From: Cystobasidium ongulense
Lineage: Eukaryota > Basidiomycota > Cystobasidiomycetes > Cystobasidiales > Cystobasidiaceae
Length of the DNA: 64,000 nucleotides
Direction: 5' to 3'
NCBI GenBank assembly: GCA_022835595.1
Contig: BQUP01000002.1
Coordinates: 2,776,534-2,840,533 of the forward strand
The notes beneath the pieces are model-generated. The model saw only the letters and a program-made list of their open reading frames with translations, was not told where the DNA came from and searched no databases. Every line of letters begins with the position of its first letter. Position 1 is the first letter of the stretch. This document shows, piece by piece, positions 21,759 through 34,628 of the stretch. The position numbers and the translations under genes were made by a program.

Positions 21759-23916
21759 ATGGTACCGGTAGAAGGAGCCGCTGCGATGGCAGACAATAAC
21801 AGTAGACGGCAGCATAACACCCATGCACAGGCAGACGCAGGTTGCAGCACCACTACCTCAATTCCATCTCATATAGCAGTGATGAGCTGTCTGTCGATGG
21901 AAGAAAAGCAGTCTTCGGACACGGCCAAAGCTTCTCTGGTGACTTCGTCTTCGTCTTCGTCTTCGTCTTCGTCTTCGCGTTGCGAGCGACTCGAATCCAA
22001 AGAGCGCAAATCCGATGGCGACAGTCGACGCAGCAGCAGCCAGCAGCCGCAAGCTGGTATCCTGGATGCAGATGGGACATGGAACACCACGAACAAGCCA
22101 AATAAATTCCCATCCGCATCAAATCCCGCCACCATTTCTGCAGCAGCTCATGTCCAGGATGTGAAGGCGAAGGGCAAGGCCAGAGAGCACAGTGATCCAC
22201 CGCCTGCATCTGCTCTCTCCTCTGCTTCCACCTCACCACCATCCGCACCCGCTCCCGCTCCCGCCTCCTTACGCCTCGCCTTTCTCGACAAGGTCGCTGC
22301 ACCTGCAGCTCCGCGCTCCCAGGCTATCAGTCCATACGGCAGCTCCCACGAGCTCTACACTGCTGCAAAGAAGTATCGTCTGCAAGCGAGCCAACCCAAT
22401 TGGTCACCGCCAGCAACTGCATCTGCGAGTCCAGCAGTTGCTTCGTCGTCAAGCTCATCTATATCCAAATCGCCCGACGACTCTGGCACTAATAAACCAG
22501 TGTCACGTGCGCTGTCGACGGAGGTACTCAGCTCAGATACTGCAAAGCTAGAGGACGAGCACAGCAAACTTCCTGAAGAAGATACTCGACTCTTGCGAGA
22601 GCCTGGACTACCACATTTTCCACCCCCAAACCCCTCAGAGACACCAAATCCGTCCGATATGGGTTCAGCAAGACCAGCCTACACACGCGCACAGCGAAGA
22701 CCTTCGCCTTTGGAGATGCCTGCTGCAAAGCGAAGACGCTCTAATGGTGCTCCATTCCGAGCTGTCAAAGTAGAAGATACAGAGGACGGGACTACATTCC
22801 TCATCAGATCCAAGACTCCTGCCTTGGAATCCATAGATTCTACTTCTCGCACTCAAAGCTCTTATTCAAGTGTGAGTGGTGCTTCTTGATGCTGCGTAAA
22901 TGACTTCAATATACTGATAGTCTGTTTTCTTACAGGTTCCCGGTAGTACACCCGAGATTTCACAACGACCATCTCCGTCTCAAGCTTCTGAAGTCCATGC
23001 TACGACTGCCAACACGTATCGAGCTGCTTCTCCAGCTCAGTCAATAGACCTGAGTTCTAGCGTCGCAGATGAAGACTGCGCATGCTTCGTTGAAGAGCTA
23101 TCGATTCCAACTCTTCGGGTCCCCCGAAATCTTCCACGTCCAGCAATTGTCCAAGGCATGGATTTAACCGAACTCGAAGTCGACTCTTCCTTAAAAGACA
23201 TTCCCCTCCCATACATTCTCGACAATATCATCATAAAAGGTCCTTCTCTTCTATCGACTGTCGTAGAATCCTCCATCGCCCTCCCCACTACTTCACACCT
23301 CGCCTCATTACCATCATCTGGACCAGCGATACCCTCCTCAGTAGCAGTCCGCACACCAACACGTCTCTTCGAAGTTGCAGCTCCGCCAGAGTGTGTTCTA
23401 GCAGTATCGAGCGATGAAACAAGCAAAATTATGTTCCTCCCAGCGCACGGTCTCCTTCTTGCCGCAAGCTGCAAATCCTTCGCTGGAATCGCCAAACCAC
23501 CTAGATCCGACGTGCAAGCATTTGAAGAAGGTGAAGACATCATCCATATACTCCCAGTAGTACATATCCATCTCCCAAACTCGTCAGCATTCTCTCGTCT
23601 TATCCCCTTCTTCTATACGCAAGAAGCTGGAAGTCTGCTGGCCTCCCTCTTACCCCTTCAACATCTGCCAGCTTTGAGTCTCGCAGCTGCCCAAACAAGT
23701 CCTTCACTCTTGGCAAGTAGCTTAGCCAAGTTAGACCAGCAAACATTGGTCGAATATGTTCATCTCAATCACTCCATGTGGAGGACAACAGTAGCTCTCG
23801 GTGCTGGAAAAGATGAGCTTTGGAAGGTTTTGCAAGCATCTTGGGCGGCTCTCATCACAGCTCTCTCCATTCAACACACAGCAACATTGATCAAGCTCGA
23901 GGAGAAGGAAGCATAA
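21759..23916 (+). CDS. Clp1-like (clampless) family protein with BTB-like C-terminal domain
   Basis: Two exons (21759-22871 and 22936-23916, 64-nt intron) encode 697 residues. The first ~410 residues are low-complexity Ser/Pro/Ala and include a nine-Ser-plus run and a basic patch PAAKRRRSN that may be a nuclear signal. The ordered C-terminus reads IPLPYILDNIIIKGPSLLSTVVESSIALP, then FEVAAPPECVLAVSSDE, IMFLPAHGLLLAASCKSFAGIAKP, LPVVHIHLPNSSAFSRLIPFFYTQEAGSLLASLLPL and WKVLQASWAALITAL. This arrangement resembles basidiomycete Clp1 proteins, needed for clamp formation and dikaryotic growth and linked to b mating-type control. It also resembles the BTB/POZ pattern (VHIHLP...F..LI.FFYT). The assignment is by remembered pattern only; an unrelated BTB-fold regulator is the main alternative. 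Confidence 0.6.
21943..21977 (+). repeat. CTTCGT hexanucleotide tandem repeat (about 5.8 copies)
   Basis: A perfect 6-bp tandem repeat inside the Clp1-like coding region, encoding alternating Ser codons of a polyserine run. Slippage would add or remove two serines per unit without a frameshift, so length variation between strains is likely. Confidence 0.85.
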
Positions 23917-24242
23917 GTTCCACACCTGGAGTTACAGGCTTGTACTGCCTGGATCATCTATCATACCCCTTTTGCGTTTCTTTTCAGCTGCCTACGAGCA
24001 AAATTTGGTATTCCCCTTTCTTCTTAGTATACTGATTTTTTCCGAAAATTTAGAGGTCATCGTCTGAGATTGTCAATACTAGTTGAGAGCTGGCAGGGGC
24101 CTGTCTTGCCGAAGTCAGTCCGTCAGTAGTGTATCTATATAATGAAGCTCGCTATCAGTGAAGTCACAATAATATCAACTTGACGATGAGCCCCATATTG
24201 CTGACGCAAGTTGCGTGGCTACGCCTGAAAGCTATCTTCACA
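23917..24242. other. Convergent 3' region, Clp1-like / SEC2
   Basis: Two genes end here facing each other. Only 3' UTR material is expected, and nothing else is seen. Confidence 0.5.
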
Positions 24243-27200
24243 TCAGGGCGAGGAAGGTATAGCCTGCTCATAAAAGCTCGCATCCAATCCATCTCCTTCT
24301 AATCCCAAGCTCTCACTGATAGCATCAATACTTCTCATCAAAGTGTCAAGATCTTCCACAACACTTCCTGTGCCTGTCGCAACGGACATGCTGGAACCCT
24401 GTCTTTGCAGGCCGTAGCGAGAGGGATCGAATCCGCGATTGAAGCTCGCATTAGAAGCTGTAGAACCTGATCGCTGCAGGTCTTTTGCAGAACCTAGACC
24501 GCCACTCCCAGTTCTTCGCATAACCACGGCGTCAGACTTTGAAGGCGAGTAAAGCGGTTTCCGATAGCTTGTTTCGCGAGAGAATTGTTTGAAAATAGGA
24601 GGCGTGGGAAGTGCGAAGGGTGAAATCTGATCTTGAAGTATGGCATCATTACCGTTTGGCGCCAGTCGACTTGGTACAGCAGCATTGGTGACGATTGGAC
24701 GAAGTCTGGGCAAAGCCGTCTTGCTGAGCGTCAAGGGAACAACATCATCACTTGAGAGCGCTTGCGATGTCGTTCTTACCGATGATTCGGCAACCAGATT
24801 AGGAGATACCACATTGTTCCGAGAAGCGGGTCGTTCATCGACTGGAGTAGAGGTCCGACTTGCATCACTAGATATGCTCCACGATTTCTTGTGAGTTCGT
24901 AGGCTTGTCGTGCCAGCTTTCGAAGCGGGTTCCAGCTGTTCTTGCACTGCGGCAAATGGGACTGTAGTGGGCTGCGGTGCGGGATCCCCAGTCGGTGAAG
25001 CGAGACGGCTAAAGCTAGTGGGCAGTTCATCTGCGCTGATTTGATCCAGAATGCTATGTAACTCGGCCACTGGCATGTACCTGGGCTGGCTTGGCGATCG
25101 CGAAATAGTGAATCTATCATCTGCTGACCTGTTGGCTTGATGAAGACTCTGCGCCGATGTACTCTGTTGCAATTGAGCAATCTCTCGACGTGGACTGTGC
25201 GTTACTGATCTTGGCGAGCTGGAAGCAGACCCACCGCTAAGTAGGATGAGCTCCCTTGGTCCGGTACCTGGTCTACGACTCGCGGGCGAAGAAAAGGCGC
25301 TCAGACTCCTGTTCAGGCCTGCCATGCGACTACTGCTATCTGTCCCAGCAGGTGAGAAAGGTGAGGTAGGTCTCGATGTAGACATGTTCTTCAGCGAGTT
25401 ACTGGACTGAGTTCTTGAATGTCCAGTAGATCTCGCGGATGGGGAGACGAGATGCTGTACATTCTGTGCTAAACTCACAGAAGGCGAAGTGACGTATTGA
25501 TGATGTGAGGAGCCTTCGGTGACCTTGGGTAGACCAGGCTTGAACATTTCCGGGGAGAAGTTGGAATTAAGCCTCGTATGCCTCTGATTTCTATCGGGAG
25601 AACGAGGAGGTGCCCGGGGTGAAGTCCGCCCTTCGGGCGCCGGTGAGCTTCTCGAGGCTGCGTCAATTGGCGAAGCTGAAATGGGACTGCTCGCGGGCAC
25701 GGGTGAAGGTGAACCAGCTTGAGATAAGGAGCGCTGAGTGTCCTGTTTGGGTCTCCTCCGACTGCCGAATGAGAACCATCGCGCGCGCAAAGACGAAGCT
25801 GATGTAGAAGCCTGGTCCTCATGGGATTCAAGTGGGTCGAGGGAGGTGCCTTCAGTCCCTTTACTTTCTGCTTTTGACGAACCGCCGGCGGGTTGTCGTC
25901 GTATAGTATCGAATTGATCCTCGTCGTGCTCGGTCGTGATTTGCAAGGAAGACTGCGAAAGAAGCTGAACTGGTTCCATGGGGAGAGTCGCAGACGATGG
26001 AGCGGACACAGAAGCTACAGGTAATCTGGTCGGATGAGAAGCTGACATTTGCAGCTTATTGAAGCTGCTAACACTTGCTGAATGCGGCAATGACGGGAGA
26101 TCTGAGTTATGGCTCTGGCCTAGAGAACGTACGGCAGCTGCCGCAGCTGCAAGATCGCGACTTGCTCGACGAGGCGAAGATGTCACGTATGATTCCAATG
26201 CATCGAGAGCTGCTATTGACGATCGCCGTCTGCTGCGACTTGGATGCGAAAGGTGGGAAGATATAGAAGTCCGCCTTCGATTCGACTTCATCGACAGAGC
26301 TGGTGAGGTAATGCGATCTTTTTCCAGCAATGCAGCTTTCAGATCATCCACCTGCTTTTGAAGATCATCGACCTCTGTCTTTGTTTTGTCCAGCGATTCA
26401 TTCAGAAAATGATTGACTTTTCTCTCTTCCGCTACCATTGTGTTCGCTTCCTCGAATAGACTGACAGACAAATTCTCAATCTCGTCTTGCAGACTTGAGT
26501 ACTTGTTCGATAAAGTAGTATGATTCTGCTGCAGAGTTTGGAACTCTGTCTGTAGAACTGAGTACGCATGCTTCGATTGAGCAAGTTGACTTTGTAATGA
26601 GCTTATAAACGCAGCTTGTGCTTTGTCGTTGCTATTGCCTGGTACGTTGGCCGAGGAACTGCGTAGCATTCCGAAAGATGGCCGCCGCATGATGGTGGCA
26701 CTACTTTCATCTTCGCTACCCGTCTCGTACGACAAACGATGACTGGCTTTAGCGGCAGCATTCCCTTGCTTTTCGGGGTGGGTGATACCTAAGGAGGTAG
26801 ATGCGCGTTTCCCCGTGTGAGTATCGGGCGTTTCTTCCGAGTTTTGTTGCTGTTTCACAAGAGCCTCTAAGTTTGGATGAGAGGATGTCCCGAAAGTAGG
26901 TCGACGTTTCCAGAACGATCCTAGACGTGGTGAAGGTGCAGTAGCGCTTTCGGGTTCTTGAGAGTCTCCAAAAGAGCCTTGATGTAAGTTGGGAGATTTA
27001 TTGGAGGTGCGAATTGTAAGGCTGGCAGCGGTACCAGCTGCATTTGTATAGTTTGAAAATGAGGGAACCGGAGGTGGAACAGGAGAGTAGCCCAGCATTG
27101 TACCGCTGCCGTTGGACAGTCGGGAGCTGGGATTGCGTTTCAGCGTGTCTTCCAAAGCTTCTGCATGGTTCTCAGCGAGAGCCAGGTTGGACCGTGCGAT

Positions 27201-27842
27201 TTTCAGATTTGTTTCGAGTTCTGATTGTCTCGATATGACCGCCGACATCTCGCTGGTCTAGAGATGCAAGAAGAGGTGAGTCTGGATTAGGTAACATCTC
27301 TAGAGTCGACTTACGAGATTCTCATACATGCCAACGAGCTTTGCCAGAGCCTGCTTTTCGGCGGAAGCGTTAGATAACGCATGACGATGGCTAGAGGAGG
27401 TACTGAGACTGGCGTCATATTTTCTCTCGGTAGCTGAAGAGCCTCTGCTGCTCCTTCTGCGCGGTGGAAGCTGAGGTGGGCCGCTTGTCGAGGTCGACGA
27501 TGATGATCGAGGAGGCGACGAAGGACCTGCTTCTGGGCTGAACTGCTGGTAGGCGTATTCGGCAGAGGTGAATGACGAGCTGGAAACAGTTCTTGAGCGT
27601 GGCAGATGCAAGTTCTCGCTTGATGACGAGGACAGGATCCGCCTTGCAAACGCAAGAGCGTCGTCGGTGCTATGAGGCTGCTGGAACTCTGGGCCGCTCA
27701 TGGCGAGAGGTGTTGCGTCGAGCGAGGCCGCGCTCGAAGATGCCTCTCTGCTATGAGGCGCGTCTGATGTTGGGGACATAAGACCTAGCCCATGCTTGAG
27801 AGTTGGCGTTGCACCCTCGCTGCCGTCGTGGGGGACTGCCAT
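24243..27842 (-). CDS. SEC2: SEC2/Rabin-type Rab GDP-GTP exchange factor
   Basis: Guanine-nucleotide exchange factor for the exocytic Rab (Sec4/Rab8) on secretory vesicles. Two exons (27842-27315, 27257-24243) join as MYENL|TSEMSAVISRQ to about 1,180 residues. The Sec2 coiled coil lies at roughly residues 395-490: FISSLQSQLAQSKHAYSVLQ, then LSNKYSSLQDEIENLSVSLFEEANTMVAEERK. The SLFEEAN.MV segment is the family's catalytic hallmark. A second coiled coil lies near the start of the second exon (SELETNLKIARSNLALAENHAEALE). The long Ser/Pro-rich C-terminus (~690 residues) carries many SPxR/SPR sites, likely phosphorylated. It is longer than yeast Sec2 (759 residues), as is usual for filamentous and basidiomycete forms. 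The gene is divergent from MED7. Confidence 0.88.
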
Positions 27843-28241
27843 TGTCGTCGCTGTTGCTCATATGCAGCTTGACGCGTATTCGTGATGATGCAGGTGTCAC
27901 TTAGATTCAGCATCGGTATTGCACGCTTCCTTGAGATATTGAGGAAGGAGTGGAATGGATTGACCTGGGTACTACCGTCTTGGTACTGCATCCATCATGC
28001 GATGGTGTTCGTGATGGTTTTGACGAGAGCCAGCTTGCATCAAGGCATGCTTCTTTCAATCGCACGATTGAAGGTAAAAACAAGCTCAAAGAAACCGACA
28101 ACTTACCAGCAGCAAGGCATCGTGGTCAGGAAGCTTCCAACATTGCGCACGCTCACGACCGGCCATTGAGCTACCTGGGCCTGTCGCGCATGATGGCCTA
28201 AGATTCGAGACTTTTGAGCATTCGTCCACAAAGAGCGTAGA
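27843..28241. promoter_or_regulatory. Divergent promoter region, SEC2 / MED7
   Basis: About 400 bp between two divergent starts. No clear TATA box or named operator seen. Confidence 0.5.
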
Positions 28242-29373
28242 GTGATGTCCGGAAATATGGCAGCTGGAGCTGCTGAAGCTGCACAGCCTACTACTCTCAT
28301 GTCGAGTTTCTTCCCATCCCCACCATCCCACTTCGCAAACTTCACGCAAACCAACCTCGCCCTCGCCCGCAAGCTGGTCGAACATCCATCCTACTCTTCG
28401 GAAGACGTGAAGACAAACACGGACGATCCCAAAGCATGGCTGACGATGCAAGCCAAGGTGCTCAAAGAACTGGATGTATCCGATGAGGAAATTGACCGCG
28501 TCAAGGAAGTAGACTTAGCAAGCTTGCTCAACCCGCCAGACGTAGACCTGGTCGAATCAGACGGGCACTGGATGGCTTTTGGACAGGCCTGGCCGGTGAA
28601 TGCTACTCCAAGAGAGCTGTATTATCTTTCCACTGACTTCATTGCTCACTCAGATTCACGAGAAATTGCCAACGTTGGAAGAGATGGGCGTCAGGCAGCT
28701 CTACCAGACCCCTACGACCTGGGAAGGTACGTCTTTCCCTTTTCCTCACTATAGCGCTGCCATTGCTGAGCCCACTACTGCTATATAGACCGACGTAAAG
28801 CACTCCAGGCACTCCTCCATACAGTCCTACATACCTACCTTCGTCTCCTTAGCATCCTCACAGCCGGACCTCCCTCCCTCACAGCCGAGCAAGCCGCTTT
28901 TCAATCCGGCACACAGGGAGAAGTGATTAAAACACAAGCAGATACAGCAATTGAACATATGAAACTTGCTGCTATCAATATACACCATCTCTGCAATGAA
29001 TGGAGACCTGTTCAAGCCAGGGAGAATTTGAAAATGTTGATGAGGGAGCAAATCCAGGAGAGGAAGAGGAGGACAGATGAAGTCAGAGCGTGAGCTGATT
29101 TGGAGGTTTGTACTGCTGGTCATAAGCTGATATACTGAAATTCCTTTTCGTCCAAACAGAACTTGCCAAGACATATCACAGCGGTTAGCCCAACTCAAGA
29201 CGTTGCAACATAGCGTAAATGTACACGAGGATACGGCCCTTGCCTCAGCGACGTCAACCCTTCGACTGGGTGACAGGAATAAAGCAGAGGCAGAGACGAA
29301 ATCCGCCCAGTCGACAAAAGAAAGGGCAAGAGCAAGGATGCTACAACGTCTAGAGGAGCTGGAGAAAGTATGA
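28242..29373 (+). CDS. MED7: Mediator complex subunit 7
   Basis: Middle-module subunit of the RNA polymerase II Mediator, in the nucleus. Four exons (28242-28595, 28654-28726, 28789-29089, 29160-29373) sum to 313 residues. Family features are MSSFFPSPPSHFANFT near the N-terminus, LLNPPDVDLVESDGHWMAFGQAWP, then IHEKLPTLEEMGVRQLYQTP (the LEExGIxQLYP-type motif). The long helix RRKALQALLHTVLHTYLRLLSIL follows, and then INIHHLCNEWRPVQARENLKMLMREQIQERKRR (the conserved HHxINExRPxQARExL block). The first intron was placed by restoring the LEEMGVRQLY frame. The upstream ATG at 28242 may be preceded by others; MSSFFP at 28299 is an alternative start that fits the family better. Confidence 0.92.
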
Positions 29374-29579
29374 CATCTCAGATCATGAATGGACTGGGAG
29401 ATTACCGCCGAGTCTGCGAACACATGTAGCATATCAAGCATAGGCAAGGAGCGAGTCTTACGTTACGGGGATCAATAATGAGTGCATAGTAAAGGTAGTC
29501 TTGTCGAAGCATATCGTATATTTACGGTTAATCTGATTACTTTGTTACCATTTCTTTATTCCGCTGTCAGGCACAACGT

Positions 29580-30557
29580 CTAAGTTCTCTTGACTTTGCC
29601 TCCAATGTGCTTTCCTCTTTGTCTATGCATATGGGACATGAGGGTGAGAAGGGCTGCGGTTGGTAAGAGAGGGGTTTCAACGAGTTCGCAAGGTCAGTGA
29701 AGCAAAGAAGAAGCTCACCTGGTGGCCATAGCATAACGAGGCCCATGAGAGCGAACATGCCAGGTTTACCATACTTGTATTTTGCCCAAGGTATGGAGAT
29801 GTACATTAAGTAGGCTTCGCTGCCGGCTCCAAGCGGATATAGGATGTAGAACAATGTGTACCTGTTTGTAGACGTAGCGTCAGCAACATTAGCGGGGTAA
29901 AAGGATAGGTGTGATGAATTCTGTCGTACCGCAGCCACTCAAGAGGGTAGATCTTGATATTGTGTAGAGCCAATGCGTAGGTGGCATATCTGACAATTTC
30001 AGCCACGCTCCACGCGAAGACCATGGTAGAGAAGACGGGGCTCGTCTGGCTCTGCAATGATGGCAGTAGAGTCAAGTAATGTACAGCGTTTCACATTATT
30101 GAGCTTGAACTCTGCTTACGATAGGGAACTGGAGGAGGATACCCCACACCAGCACCAAGCGGCTGGCGACCTGCGAAGCTGTTGTTCCTAGACCGCTCCG
30201 AACGAAGCCTAGAGCGACGTGTACGACTTCAAGAAGAGCACTGGTCTGGACCCATCGCACCACATCTCCAAAGTCAGCGTACGAAGTTGATGCTCTTGCA
30301 AGCAGTGCGCGATGCTCCTGATGGTCCGGGAACAGCGAGGCCCAAGTGAATGACGAGGACATGGTCGAGAGATGGTCGATGAGACGGTAGAGGACGTACG
30401 CCCATCCTGCTAGTGAAGCGAGATTGTATGCTAGCAAGTAGACGCGTAGGATGCCTGCATGGTAGAAAAGCCCGCGGACGGATCAGTTAGGTGCAGGACG
30501 AGCCCATCAACACCGGTCAACAATCCAGAACGCACCAGAAGGTCCTTTCTTCTGCAT
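29580..30557 (-). CDS. PHS1: Very-long-chain (3R)-3-hydroxyacyl-CoA dehydratase PHS1
   Basis: Third enzyme of the ER fatty-acid elongation cycle; removes water from 3-hydroxyacyl-CoA to make trans-2-enoyl-CoA for sphingolipid VLCFAs. Five exons (30557-30536, 30454-30120, 30051-29930, 29861-29719, 29653-29580) give 231 residues, the usual size. Motifs in order: YLLAYNLASLAGWAYVLYRLI, LLEVVHVALGFVRSGLGTTASQVASRLVLVWGIL, FSTMVFAWSVAEIVRYATYAL, LRYTLFYILYPLGAGSEAYLMY, and a Lys-rich end (GKHIGGKVKRT) suited to ER retention. Catalytic Tyr and Glu lie in the YILYPLGAGSE block. The first coding exon is only 22 nt. The gene is convergent with MED7, about 200 bp away. Confidence 0.95.
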
Positions 30558-31639
30558 GGTCTTGCGCTTCTGTATTGGCGCATGCTTTGCTTTTTCCTTC
30601 TGTGTCTGCGGTGCCATCTTTGCCTGCGTTTGCCTGGAGCAAAGAGACAACGTCTACCGTGGCACTTCGCGCGACAGTACCAGCGTGCAACGATGCCTAC
30701 AATGCTGCGCTGAGCACATGATGCACAGTGGTCACAATTTCAGTAGTCATAGGCAGCAAGTTCAGGCTTTCATTAGTGAAAATCAATTTGTGGGATGTGA
30801 CATGGTTGCAGAGGAAATTATATAAAGCTAGAACAATGCTACAGCTGGACACATATTACGACAATCAGGCACCGAGGCGCATCTATCAGAAAAAGGAAGG
30901 AAAGCAATCAGTATACGATGTACGTTGGACCAAAGAGATGCTTGGTTTGGAGAGTGTGATTTTCAGGTTTTGTTATGATTAGTTACTTGGGTTTCGTCGT
31001 CAACGTTGAACTCCGTAGAGAACCACATAGGACAGGGATAATTGGATAAGTCATCACTAGAAGTGTGTAGAGTGATAGGCGGTATGCACGGCGCGATTGC
31101 TCACGCTGCGGCCTTCCATATCGGCGGGAGAAGTGAAGGAGGGCAAATTTCGGAGGAGAATATAACTCACGACTTGTACGTGCCAGGACTGCGAGGTGCG
31201 CGTCTTCGGTCAACATAGCAGAGCCATGCTCGTCATCCACATGAGTGAATCACAGAGGCGAAGATGCGGTTGACCGAAGCGATGAGAGTGAAGCAAAGAG
31301 CAGGGCGCGTTTGTGCGAGCTTTTTGTAGCTGCCGAGAAGCCGATCGAGATTATCGACCCGACCATAAACGAGTGTGTCTCGTAGGCTACAGTACCGTCA
31401 CACTCATCCTGATGTTCATTTTGATGAACTCTAGCGCCCAGCTTGGGGCAGTCTAGTTGGTTTGCAGCACTTGGGTAGCAGACAGCCTTGTCGCTGTGGC
31501 AAATTTGAGAATATGATAGATACGGTTGATTGTGCTAAATAACGACACTGCTGATACTTGCACATCCAAGAACTACTGGCTGAGCTGTTGAAATATGATT
31601 ATGATGAACGACACTGCTGATACATGCTTGTTGAACCAA
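30558..31639. other. Intergenic about 1.1 kb upstream of PHS1
   Basis: Promoter side of PHS1 and 3' flank of the GH47 gene. An 85-codon open frame on the minus strand (31240-30983) has no ATG at its 5' end and no recognised motif. It contains GTGAGT and GTGAGC sites that could make it a short spliced gene, but no consistent model was found. Confidence 0.35.
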
Positions 31640-34239
31640 CTACTGGTTGAGCTTTACAAATGCTGCATTTGCTAAGTGCTTTTGTACACAGGTGCCAGTT
31701 CCTGTCACATTATTATTCGTCACCCTCGGGTCGTCATGCAATTCGCGTAGTTGTTCATCGAGTATTGAAGGCTGCCATGTTGGTATGAATGAACTTGGTA
31801 GAGTCTTGCTTTTGCTAAGAGGCAGTCGTAGTGGGTGTGCCTCGGTATTGAATACATATTCGTCGAGAGAGAGGAAGTCGGGATCAGAACTGAAGAGCAC
31901 TTGTTAGCAGGTTTCGGACAGAGCAGATCTTTGAGCTCACAATAATAAATAATAGTATTTCAATCTGAAAGATATCAAAATATTTAGTAGCTGAGACTGC
32001 AGCTTGAGGGCGATAAAGGCGCTCACGTTTCGGCTAAGACAAAGGATTCCATGGAATCAGTCTGTCGATACCTCTCCGAGTTGACGTTGTTGATGCCAGA
32101 GAAGCCATAGGGAGCTATTGAATATCTGACCCAATTTGTGAACATTGTCCATCCTCTTTCTTGCCATATAGGATCACCAGTAATCCGCCACATGTAAAAG
32201 ACACTTTCAATAGTCTCGGGTCTACTTTGTCCTTTCTTGTCGCCTCTTTCTACCCCAGGTGGTGAACCGCCTACTCTGAGATACGTTGCACCAGCTGGAA
32301 GAGCGGTGTCAGCTGCCGAACCGCTCGAACTTCAAAGTAGGCTAATTTACCGGCATCTTTCTGGCGCACATAGCGTCGGACATCCATAGGTCTGTAAAAC
32401 GTGAGTGTTTCAGGTCCAATACCGGTCCAAGTGGAGTTGTAAGCCCAAAAACAGGACTGCGTCAGCTGTAATTACACGCTTCAGCTTTGATGGCCCGATG
32501 TGCTCCGATGAGAGTAAACAGGCAAGACTCACACCGTCTGCAGACTGGAGATCTTTCGGTCTATGAAGTACTTTTGAGCCCATTGCAAGCATTCCACCTG
32601 CATAGCAGACGAGATGTTCCAGTACAGGCATGTACGTCTCATATTTGATCTGTCCAATAACGACTAGATCCTCTTCACCAGGTATGACTTCGACATCTTG
32701 TATGAGACCGTTCTCGTAAGCCGAGTCGATGGCCGCAGTATAGAGCCCCTCGTACTCTTTCGATGCAGTTGCGTTGCGGAACAGTAGGGAAGCTTTGAGG
32801 AGATACTCATAATACGAATCCGTCAAAGCTCCAAGACTGTAAACGCCTTCCAAATTGTCGGGCTGGGAGTCGTCGAGATGCGTAGGAAGGAGAGAGCCTC
32901 GCTGGCGCCCTTGCTTCCAGCCATTGGCAAGTTGTGCGTTGGCTCGATGAACAATGTCATAATATTCGGCTTTACCGGTTATCTGAGCTAGTCTTCCAAA
33001 CTCCAATGAGAATGAGCCCACTTCGGCCAAGCATTGGCGCCCAGCGTACTTTCCATCGAGCTTTGCGCCCAGTTGATACCTACCTTGAGGCAGTCCATAT
33101 CGTGTGCTGATCGTAAAAGCATCAGTAGACTTCACAGCAAATGTCGAAAACAGTTCTTACTCGAAGGCACCCATAAGCCATCCTGCCAGGTCTTCCGCTC
33201 GTTCGAGCATTAGAGAATCGCCTCCAGACAGATCGTATGCAGATATCAAGCCGCCAAGATACCGTATGATAGTCTCAAAAACGGGAACAGTACGAGAGTC
33301 TTGTAATCTCCCGCCGTAGACCGAACTCTCTCCTAAAATAATGGAGAAATCGATCTGTCGAACATGTGTGCGTGCAAGAGAGTATTCTTCGGTCAAGTTG
33401 AGGAGGAGAAGTGTGGATAAAGAATCAATTATAGTGGCTCCCCATCCATTGAAGCCGTTACTCGAATGTCCAGTGAGAGGTTTCACTTCATCGTGGCCCC
33501 ATGCTTTGCTCTTGTAGCCTCCCCAAGCGTGCAAGAAAGCGCGTCTGGCCCATTCTTGACGCGCACGGCGGACCGCAATACTTTCGGCACTTTCGCTGAA
33601 AGTAGGGATTTGTATCTTGGGCGGTCCCTCTGGAGCGCCAGCGTGTAGCTCTTCGAGGCCTATAGGACCTTTATATCCTTCGGGTCGGTATAGTCCTTTC
33701 CACGGTGTCTTGCTAAGCTTCGGTGGTCTGGATGTGTCCTTCAGATTATCGGTAGGCCAGTCTGGCAAAGGCATAGGCATGTTCGAGAACCTGGTACTTG
33801 ATAAGTGGATTTTGACGATATCCGGTTTGTCTGGCCATGGATCGGTAAATACTGAATCAACTGGTAGAGGTGGTTTTGGGTTCGGGTGCAGGGGTATCCG
33901 CACGGCCAAACCTTCTAGATGAAATTGCTGAGCAATCTTGTCAGGTACTGGGGCACCGGGGATATACTTGACCTCATCTTGAAGCACAGTGGGTTTCGCC
34001 GCCGGAGACACTTGTAGCTTCCAGATAGGCGGCGAGATCTGCTCACGATGTGCAAGCAGATAGTACACCGCCAGTATGACGAATGAGCATACTAGAAATA
34101 TGGAAGTACGACTTCTGCGCAGAATAGCTTGCTTGTAGGTAGCAGGATATGGAAGAGCGCGCCCGCGAGCTGTTCGAAGGTGTATGCGAGGCGACTTTGG
34201 CGGCATAAACGAAGGTGTCGCGCCGTGCATGGTGGGCAA
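31640..34239 (-). CDS. GH47 class I alpha-1,2-mannosidase (ER mannosidase I type)
   Basis: Type II membrane glycosidase that trims Man9GlcNAc2 N-glycans in the ER/Golgi. The long first exon (34239 to about 33160) gives a short basic cytosolic end, a membrane anchor around residues 45-62 ([19 protein letters not shown]) and a stem of about 150 residues. The catalytic barrel then starts with [41 protein letters not shown] and [21 protein letters not shown] later exon holds [20 protein letters not shown] (contains a family glutamate), [17 protein letters not shown] and [10 protein letters not shown]. The C-terminal exon has [20 protein letters not shown], whose Thr is the calcium ligand in GH47 enzymes. 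Several short introns lie between 31880 and 33160. EDEM-type homologues are less likely because the anchor, stem and NTEAHP end fit ER mannosidase I. Confidence 0.92.
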
Positions 34240-34628
34240 GCTCGCAGAGGACGCTACGGGCTCGCCATAGACATGTCAGACCTCAACTTGGACTTGTAGG
34301 ACAGATGGCGATGCTGTGAAAATACGAGCACAACGAAACGGAAGAGCTGTTAATGCTATATTGATTGTCTTTGCCTTTTCGCGAAAGGCAATCGGGGTGG
34401 CGGAAGAGTCGAATTGAAAGCAGAAGAGCAGCTGAAGTTACTATGAAGAGCCCACTTGCTCTGAGAAGTACGGCAACTCTTCTCTGCTTCTCATTTCCTC
34501 GTACCGTGTTCGTTTCCAGCTCGATTGGCTTCTCACAGGCTCGAGGTGGCTAATGCATGAACTGCTCTGCTTTCTGTATCCCACTAACTGACCGCAACAG
34601 CAGCAAGGTGTAGGAGGGGTATACCACC
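34240..34628. promoter_or_regulatory. Divergent promoter region, GH47 / zinc-finger gene
   Basis: 390 bp between divergent starts. No specific operator recognised. Confidence 0.45.

Noticed and set aside
30983-31240. 85-codon minus-strand open frame with internal GTGAGT/GTGAGC sites between PHS1 and the GH47 gene
   Set aside because: The frame opens at GTG, not ATG. Attempted splice models lead quickly to stops, and no motif is recognisable.
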